Part shown: one piece after another, positions 59,348-64,000 of the stretch
Layout: each line of letters begins with the position of its first letter
How positions within the stretch are numbered: position 1 is the first letter of the stretch
Source of the DNA: DAIDKA01 sp036489445
Lineage (GTDB): Bacteria; Pseudomonadota; Gammaproteobacteria; Steroidobacterales; Steroidobacteraceae
Reading direction: 5' to 3'
Assembly (NCBI GenBank): GCA_036489445.1
Contig: DASXFV010000087.1
Coordinates: 1-64,000 of the forward strand
DNA: 64,000 nucleotides
Made by a program: the position numbers and the translations under genes
Notes under the pieces: generated by a model
Told to the model about the DNA's origin: nothing
The model's database searches: none
The model's input: the letters and a program-made list of their open reading frames with translations, nothing else

Positions 59348-59995
59348 TCAGTCGTTCGCGAACCCACTGCGCAGCGCTGCCTCAAGAATGGGCTTGGTCC
59401 ACTCCGGTGCGCGCTGCAATGCCTTGAGATCATTGGGGGCAGGCGAGATGACTTGGCCGTTTTCCATCTCAAATACGAGCAGAGAATCCGGCACCGTGCC
59501 GTCGGCGGCCGCCTCCACGCTATTGTCGTAAACTTGGATGTAGGCCACGCACGGCATGAGCTTCATGAGATTCAACTGCGCGTTTGGATAGCGTTCGCGG
59601 ATCTTTTCTTCTGCAATCGGATGGCCGCCCGCGGCAACGCGAGCCTTGACCCGTGTGATGTGCAGGTCGGGGGAAGACAGTCCGCAGAACCAAATCAACA
59701 CGTCGTGCGATTTTGTGGCCTCCAAAAGCTTTGCAGTGACTGTCTTGCCTCCCAGTGTGGTTTCGAAGGCGTAATTCAGGCCCTTGGCAATCGCCTCGTC
59801 AAGGCGCCGCATGCCCTCTTGCCAGGCATGCGCGTTTGCCGTCTCCTGGTCGCATCCTGTTGCGGCCCGCAATTCGCGGGCGAACGTATCGGGGTTGAAC
59901 CAGGTCAGTCCGTCGCGCTCGAGGAGATGACCCCCGATCGAACTCTTGCCGGCTCCGTTTACGCCGGCGAGGACGTACAGAACCGGGCGCGTCAT
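59348..59995 (-). CDS. Zeta-toxin-like kinase
   Basis: A 215-residue P-loop kinase of the zeta/PezT group. Walker A is GVNGAGKSS (11-19), followed by FNPDTFARELR with the putative catalytic Asp36, and later AFETTLGGKTVTAKLLEATK and RVKARVAAGGHPIAEEKIRE. Zeta toxins phosphorylate UDP-N-acetylglucosamine and block wall synthesis; many chromosomal relatives are uncharacterised. The upstream gene is a Phd-like antitoxin, not the epsilon/PezA type normally found with zeta toxins. Its start overlaps that gene's stop by one base. Confidence 0.85.
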   Translation of the reverse strand: MTRPVLYVLAGVNGAGKSSIGGHLLERDGLTWFNPDTFARELRAATGCDQETANAHAWQEGMRRLDEAIAKGLNYAFETTLGGKTVTAKLLEATKSHDVLIWFCGLSSPDLHITRVKARVAAGGHPIAEEKIRERYPNAQLNLMKLMPCVAYIQVYDNSVEAAADGTVPDSLLVFEMENGQVISPAPNDLKALQRAPEWTKPILEAALRSGFAND

Positions 59996-60360
59996 CAGTA
60001 GCCGGAGCCAGCCTTCACCTTCCCGCCCAACTTGGCACGACCACGAATCGTGGACTGCAGGCGAGCCGCCGCGGATTGATCCTGAAGTACCGCAAGGCGC
60101 TCATCAAAGCTTTTCCGGAGTCCTGCCAGCGCCAATTCAGTCTGCGCCTCCGACTGCTCTACGATTTGCATAAGAGCGTCATATTCCGCTACGGGAATGA
60201 TGACGGCCTCGGGCTCATCGTGATTCGTGACCAGCAGTTTCCCCTTACTGCGCAACGTGTTCATCATTCCTCGCCATCCGAGCTTCTTGAGATCGGAGGC
60301 GGGTGTGCGGGGCAGTTTCGCCAAACGCAGAAAGGTGGATGTCTTGCCCGAGGTGGTCAT
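59995..60360 (-). CDS. Phd-like antitoxin paired with the zeta-type kinase
   Basis: A 121-residue protein with a Phd/YefM-like core (about 30-75: LGWRGMMNTLRSKGKLLVTN, EAVIIPVAEYDALMQIVEQS) and a longer helical C-terminal part with many alanines (AQTELALAGLRKSFDERL). It is the antitoxin by position and fold. Two direct-repeat sites upstream (60397-60437) are likely its operators. The pairing with a zeta toxin is unusual; a Phd partner is typical of Doc or RelE-type toxins. Confidence 0.78.
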   Translation of the reverse strand: MTTSGKTSTFLRLAKLPRTPASDLKKLGWRGMMNTLRSKGKLLVTNHDEPEAVIIPVAEYDALMQIVEQSEAQTELALAGLRKSFDERLAVLQDQSAAARLQSTIRGRAKLGGKVKAGSGY

Positions 60361-60396
60361 ATGCGTTTCCAGATCTCCTGACTCTGGGGAGAACTA

Positions 60397-60437
60397 TACC
60401 CTAATTATCCAATATTCGCTATTTACCCAATATATCC
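60397..60437 (-). promoter_or_regulatory. Two direct repeats, candidate antitoxin operator
   Basis: On the plus strand TACCC-TAAT-TATCC (60397-60410) and TACCC-AATA-TATCC (60424-60437) share both five-base halves and lie 27 bases apart, about 2.6 helical turns. The region is AT-rich and sits 37-77 bases ahead of the antitoxin start, where promoter and operator are expected. Confidence 0.55.
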
Positions 60438-60470
60438 AAATTTCCCTATGCGGAACACAGCTACGCCCGT

Positions 60471-60778
60471 TCAGGCTGCTACTGGCTTGGCTGGCATGGG
60501 AAGCGGCTTCTTTCCTCGAATTCTCAGCAATTCCGGCAGTCCTTCCGGAGCTGGTGGCAGAGGGGTTCGTCCAATCTGCTGACCGGCTTCCACCCGTGTC
60601 CAGTCACCACGCCCGGGTCTCGGTATCGCGGCACGTCGGCAGAGCTTCGCAAGTCCGACATCTGATACCCCAGTCGCTCGGCGATCTCCATCACCGGTGC
60701 GGTCCACACCAGCTCGTAAAGACCTTCCCGCTTGAAGTAGTGACGATGCCGCGCTGGCCGACGATCCGCGCCCAGCAC
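60471..60778 (-). pseudogene. Frameshifted unknown gene (copy 1)
   Basis: Two minus-strand frames join into one protein-like sequence. The first has RHRHYFKREGLYELVWTAPV and MEIAERLG; a one-base loss near 60675 moves it into the second, VSDVGLAKLCRRAAIPRPGR, EAGQQIGRTPLPPAPEGLPE, LLRIRGKK. The first part has a helix-turn-helix look, as in genes related to small restriction- or phage-linked proteins; I do not recognise it firmly. A second decayed copy lies at 63033-63185. The two copies flank the ankyrin gene. Confidence 0.5.
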
Positions 60779-60938
60779 ACGCCGGTTGAGAGCGACGTCT
60801 GGTCACTTTTCGCGTATCAAGCTTGGCGCGCGCAGGCCAAAGAGCGATGATTCCCGCAGGCGCGAATTTGATCCCGAACAGGGTTCTGCGACATCCGTAT
60901 GCGTGGTCACCGGCGCTGGATGCGCTGGACGGGAACCG

Positions 60939-61085
60939 CTGCCGCATGTCATCAGCAGTCAGGTCGTCACCGAAACGATCAGCACGCTGACGCGCAAATA
61001 CGGTTTCACCCTGATGGAAGCGCACGAGGTTGCGCTGAGTCTGCTCGATCTGTGTGAGCTGGTGCCCGTCGGCGCCCGTACGATC
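60939..61085 (+). pseudogene. PIN-domain toxin remnant
   Basis: The plus-strand frame gives PHVISSQVVTETISTLTRKY and EAHEVALSLLDLCELVPVG, which resembles the middle of a PIN-domain (VapC) protein. The start, first Asp and the C-terminal acidic residues are missing. It would be the leftover of a further toxin gene in this region. Confidence 0.45.
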
Positions 61086-61250
61086 GTGTCGTGGGCGCAG
61101 CCCTTTCCGCGGACGTGGATGCTCCGACCGAGCGCAACGATTGTAGGGCACCGCTCGCCTGAGGGTAAAGCGCAGGGACAGGCCGGCCATCCCGTGCCGT
61201 CCCGGAACATCAAAAAACGCGCTCGATACCGTCTTCGGGTCCGGTGATCC

Positions 61251-62870
61251 TCATTCGGGAGGCGATTCGTCCACACGTTTGTTGTTTCCACGTTTTTCCT
61301 CCTCCCTCGCGAGAAACTCATGCATCTCTGGATCCTTCCCAACGTTGTACGCCCACCCCTCGGCGGTGCCACCCCAGCGGTAGTCGCGGATCGTCATGTC
61401 GATGCCGCGATCGATCAAGAATCTCGCGAGCGCGTAGTCGCCGTGTGCTGCTGCAATATGCAGCACGCTCGCGGGCTCGTGCGTGTTCCAGGTGGTATTG
61501 ATGTTCGCACCATGCCCGAGCAGGAACTCGGCGATCTCGAAGTGATGGTTCACGCAAGCCCATGCAAAGGCGACGTCGAGGACCTGTCGCACCGTTGCGT
61601 CACCCCAGTGAAGGTCACGACGTGTGCGCTCATCGTACGCCGGCCAATGGTTGTCGAGGTCGCCTAGCGCAGGTTTGCCGTTGGAGTCGAACCAGCTTTT
61701 GACGCGATCTAAATCGCCCACGCCGGCGGCATGCGGCAGATCATCAGGCAGCGGCCAGATCCGCGTCAGCAGCGGGGCGAGATGCGCGTGGCCCTCGTCG
61801 AACGCCCAGATCAGCGCCGGGGACGGCGGCGGCGAGGGTGAGCGCAGCAAAGCAGGCGAGCGCTCCAGCATCGCGCGGATGAAGGTCTCGCGGTTGGCTC
61901 CGGCGAGTCGACCAATGAGGTCGGCCTGGAGAGCCAGGTGTTGGTCATCGAGTAGCCAGGCCTGGCTCGCGAGCCAGCCTGTGAACGCCGTCAGGTCGTC
62001 CCTATCCATCGCGTCAAACAGCTGGCGCTTGACGAAGGCAACCCAGGGTTCCGTCGTCCCGTGCAGCGATGGGCAATGCTCAATCATGTCGGTGAGGAAA
62101 GCCGGGCGGCCGTCCCAACGGTCGATCTCAACACCCAGGCCGGGGTCGAGCGCGATCGCGCGATCCAGCAGCATCGCCGCGACAGTCTCGCGCTTGAACC
62201 GGCAGGCGCCCATGAAGGCGTAGTTCACGGCGTCGCGGTCCCCGCCTTGAGGCTCCTCGAGGCAGGCGCGCACACCCTCCTGGTCCCCCAACGCTGCGAG
62301 CACGACGAGCGTGCGCGGCAGCACCTTCTTTTGCTGAAGCAGCGCCATCATGCCGGCCGCGCCGCACCGGATCAGAGTGTCCCACACCGAAGGGGTGACG
62401 AGCGCGCCGGCATCGATCAAAACCGCCGCGCAGTCAGGCCGGCAGAATTGCGCCTCTCGCTTGGGATCGCTGACGTTCATGGCGTAAGGCGTCGTGGCCT
62501 GGAGCAATGGACGCCCCGTCTCGTCATGCCATGCCAGCAGGCCGCTATGTTCCGCGAGCAGCGTCTTCAAACGCTCCACATCATTGTCGTTGATCGCGCG
62601 GTGAGCCTCGGACAAGGCCCATTCGAAGCCTTTGCCCGTGCGCTTCAGGACTTCTTCACGAAGCTCCCGCCAACCGGCGAAACCATATTCCCGCGCGAGT
62701 ACGAGCTGTGCGTCCCTGTGGGACAGAGGCAATTCAGCGTTCGGGAGTTGCGTACGCGCGCGGGCGATGGCCTCAGCATTGCCGCCGGCAATATGACGTG
62801 CGAGCTTCTTGGCCTGCTTGCTCAGGGACTCCAGCGACGGACGCGCTGGAAGTGACTTCAACGTGGTCAT
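61251..62870 (-). CDS. Ankyrin-repeat protein
   Basis: A 539-residue protein with ankyrin repeats in at least the C-terminal region (EIAEFLLGHGANINTTWNTH, ASVLHIAAAHGDYALARFLI, DRGIDMTIRDYRWGGTAEGW) and scattered weaker repeats (NDNDVERLKTLLAEHSGLLA). The N-terminal region (KPARHIAGGNAEAIARARTQ-like) resembles an ankyrin-associated leader found in soil-bacterial proteins. Ankyrin repeats bind other proteins. No signal peptide or partner gene is clear. It is flanked by two decayed copies of one gene, suggesting movement or duplication. Confidence 0.8.
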   Translation of the reverse strand: MTTLKSLPARPSLESLSKQAKKLARHIAGGNAEAIARARTQLPNAELPLSHRDAQLVLAREYGFAGWRELREEVLKRTGKGFEWALSEAHRAINDNDVERLKTLLAEHSGLLAWHDETGRPLLQATTPYAMNVSDPKREAQFCRPDCAAVLIDAGALVTPSVWDTLIRCGAAGMMALLQQKKVLPRTLVVLAALGDQEGVRACLEEPQGGDRDAVNYAFMGACRFKRETVAAMLLDRAIALDPGLGVEIDRWDGRPAFLTDMIEHCPSLHGTTEPWVAFVKRQLFDAMDRDDLTAFTGWLASQAWLLDDQHLALQADLIGRLAGANRETFIRAMLERSPALLRSPSPPPSPALIWAFDEGHAHLAPLLTRIWPLPDDLPHAAGVGDLDRVKSWFDSNGKPALGDLDNHWPAYDERTRRDLHWGDATVRQVLDVAFAWACVNHHFEIAEFLLGHGANINTTWNTHEPASVLHIAAAHGDYALARFLIDRGIDMTIRDYRWGGTAEGWAYNVGKDPEMHEFLAREEEKRGNNKRVDESPPE

Positions 62871-63032
62871 GGCGACCTCCTTTCATGTTCGCCTGAGACC
62901 CGCTGAACCAGGCTGAAAGAAGGTGCGAGGCACGTTCTTCAGGACACAACAGGTGGGAGTTTTCCCTTGCCGCGGGCAGGAGGCGCCCTGTTTGGCGCGC
63001 TTCTCATAGTTTTACCGGGACTGCCCTAACTG
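62871..63032. other. Intergenic stretch upstream of the ankyrin gene
   Basis: About 160 bases with no gene. A ribosome binding site (AGGAGGT on the minus strand at 62875-62881) serves the ankyrin gene. No clear promoter or repeat was found. Confidence 0.5.
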
Positions 63033-63185
63033 TCAATTCAGGCTCAATAGCTCCGGTGATCCTTCCGGCGCCGGCGCCAAAGGTGTTGGTCCGATCGGCT
63101 GCCCGGCCTCGGATCTCTGCCAATAGCCTCGACTTGGAAGGGGAATGGCGCCGGAAGTAGTGCCGGTAACGTGCGGCGCTATTCG
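63033..63185 (-). pseudogene. Remnant of the same unknown gene (copy 2)
   Basis: The minus strand gives RYRHYFRRHS at the start and, in another frame, SEAGQPIGPTPLAPAPEGSP, ELLSLN. These match the ends of the copy at 60471-60778 (RHRHYFKREG and EAGQQIGRTPLPPAPEGLPE) with the middle part missing. It is a dead fragment. Confidence 0.5.
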
Positions 63186-63247
63186 GCGTTGCGATGATCG
63201 GCATAGTCTCGGCAGCCGGCAACAGTGTGGCGGCGGATCGCGGAAGC

Positions 63248-63382
63248 CTAATTCTTGGCCCCGCCAAGCTCGCTCTTCTGACTGTCCTTGCGTTTTTTAT
63301 CCGGAGGATTCGGCTCATCGCCCGTGCGTTCATCTTCGGGCCGGGTGTCCGGGGTAGGCTCCCGGGGATCTTCTGTTTTCAT
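63248..63382 (-). CDS. Small, highly charged hypothetical protein
   Basis: A 44-residue frame with ATG at 63382, AGGA eight bases ahead, and TAG at 63248-63250. The peptide is almost entirely polar (MKTEDPREPTPDTRPEDERT, then PPDKKRKDSQKSELGGAKN), rich in D, E, K, P and R, and predicted disordered. There is no known family. The ribosome binding site and clean frame argue for a real gene; a random open frame is not excluded. Confidence 0.4.
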   Translation of the reverse strand: MKTEDPREPTPDTRPEDERTGDEPNPPDKKRKDSQKSELGGAKN

Positions 63383-63424
63383 AAGTAATGTCCTGTTCGG
63401 AAAATGGACGCGGGACGTGCTGCA

Positions 63425-64000
63425 CTACTCTCCGAATTGAAGAACGTGGCGTCGGTAGGCCAGCAGATGCCGAAGGGCTTCACGAGGTTGCTGGGAGCGC
63501 TCATACAAGCGCGATAGATTGAAGTGCGCGTCATGAAGGCGCGGATCCTGAGCGAGCGCGTCCCGATACGCCGCGGCGGCTTCGGCTTCCCGGTTCATGT
63601 CCTCCATCAGGACTGCCAGATTGAACGACAACACCGCGCTTGCGCCTTTAGCTTGCCGATAGACCTGCTCGGCGGCTGCCAATTCGCCCGCCAAATGCAG
63701 AAGCCGTCCCAAATTGATGCGGGCCTCGATATGGTCCGATTGCAGATCGAGAGCAGTGAGGTAGGCAGCCCGCGCCGCCCCCAGGTCAGTATCCTCGAGC
63801 GCGTGTCCGCGAGCGTAGTGGGCGTTCGCCTCGTCCGTTGGCCTGACCGAACGCTTTGCGGCTGAAAGCTTTGAGACGCTCGCCGCCTTTGTCGCCTCCA
63901 ATGGCAATGCGAATTGACCCGAGCTGGCTTCCCATGTTTGCGTCCCCTCGCGCACTAGCAGGTCTTTGCCCGAGGAGCTCAAGACGAGTGCGGAGAGCAT
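63425..64000 (-). CDS. TPR-repeat protein (MerR/TPR type), C-terminal part
   Basis: The frame encodes TPR repeats (ANAHYARGHALEDTDLGAAR, AYLTALDLQSDHIEARINLG, LLHLAGELAAAEQVYRQAKG, AAYRDALAQDPRLHDAHFNL) of about 34 residues each, then a short tail. The upstream part (SSSGKDLLVREGTQTWEASS) is of the type seen between an N-terminal MerR-like helix-turn-helix and TPRs in a family of soil-bacterial regulators. The gene probably starts beyond the right edge; the Met at 64000 is likely internal. Confidence 0.75.
   Translation of the reverse strand: MLSALVLSSSGKDLLVREGTQTWEASSGQFALPLEATKAASVSKLSAAKRSVRPTDEANAHYARGHALEDTDLGAARAAYLTALDLQSDHIEARINLGRLLHLAGELAAAEQVYRQAKGASAVLSFNLAVLMEDMNREAEAAAAYRDALAQDPRLHDAHFNLSRLYERSQQPREALRHLLAYRRHVLQFGE

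Noticed and set aside
1..64000. CRISPR array, rRNA genes or riboswitch
   Set aside because: No regularly spaced repeats, no rRNA-like stretches, and no recognisable riboswitch core were seen in the gaps.

Overview
The window is GC-rich bacterial DNA with tightly packed genes and many 4-base ATGA/GTGA overlaps. Gene content (FixL/FixJ-like and NarL-type two-component systems, an RND efflux operon, MoeA/MobA/MobB, a MoxR-DUF58 cluster, a NodT-type outer-membrane lipoprotein) points to a proteobacterium, most likely gamma or beta. The species cannot be named from sequence alone. There are no rRNA genes and no CRISPR array; there is one tRNA, tRNA-Arg(ACG), at 58429-58505.

Layout. (1) 1-0.8 kb: the right end of an IS630-type element that has cut off the front of a nucleotidyltransferase-like gene. 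(2) 1-15.3 kb: a redox/stress island with two PAS histidine kinases, a FixJ-like regulator, a stand-alone receiver, a Crp/FNR-type regulator, and small stress proteins (PsiE-like, HdeD-like, DUF5335, PRC-barrel, BON, Hsp20). Several FNR/FixK-like sites (TTGAC-N4-ATCAA type) lie upstream of its genes. (3) 15.4-22.3 kb: a decay zone. An integrase gene is split by an ISAzo13-type element with a 7-bp target duplication; IS630, LysR, alpha/beta-hydrolase and SbmA/YddA-type ABC transporter pseudogenes follow. (4) 22.4-29.7 kb: the most interesting locus, an eight-gene operon. It encodes a GntR regulator, an AprA-like flavoprotein, an AprB-like 2x[4Fe-4S] ferredoxin, an SBP with a NosL-like C-terminal domain, a permease, an ATPase, a HEAT-repeat protein and a DUF971 protein. 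It looks like a dedicated importer coupled to a flavin/Fe-S redox enzyme of unknown substrate.

(5) 29.8-32.8 kb: a tri-haem cytochrome c, a class I glutamine amidotransferase-like protein and a YqeB/EF2563-like molybdenum-hydroxylase maturation protein. (6) 32.8-43.5 kb: an ArsB/NhaD-type permease, an RND tripartite pump, and a NarL-type two-component system translationally coupled to an NRAMP-family transporter. (7) 43.6-46.1 kb: mobB, moeA and mobA for molybdenum cofactor. (8) 46.4-55.5 kb: a truncated CFA-synthase-like remnant, a beta-propeller-like secreted protein, and the conserved DUF4129/DUF4350/MoxR/DUF58 operon facing SpoIIM/RDD genes. (9) 55.6-58.1 kb: a LiaF-like/LytS/LytTR operon. 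(10) 58.4-64 kb: an accessory region starting at tRNA-Arg. It has a VapBC-type module with a palindromic operator, a Phd-like antitoxin paired with a zeta-type kinase toxin behind two direct-repeat operators, a PIN-domain remnant, and an ankyrin-repeat gene flanked by two broken copies of the same unknown gene. The start of a TPR gene runs off the right edge.

All identifications come from reading the translated sequence and recalling family motifs; no database search was run.
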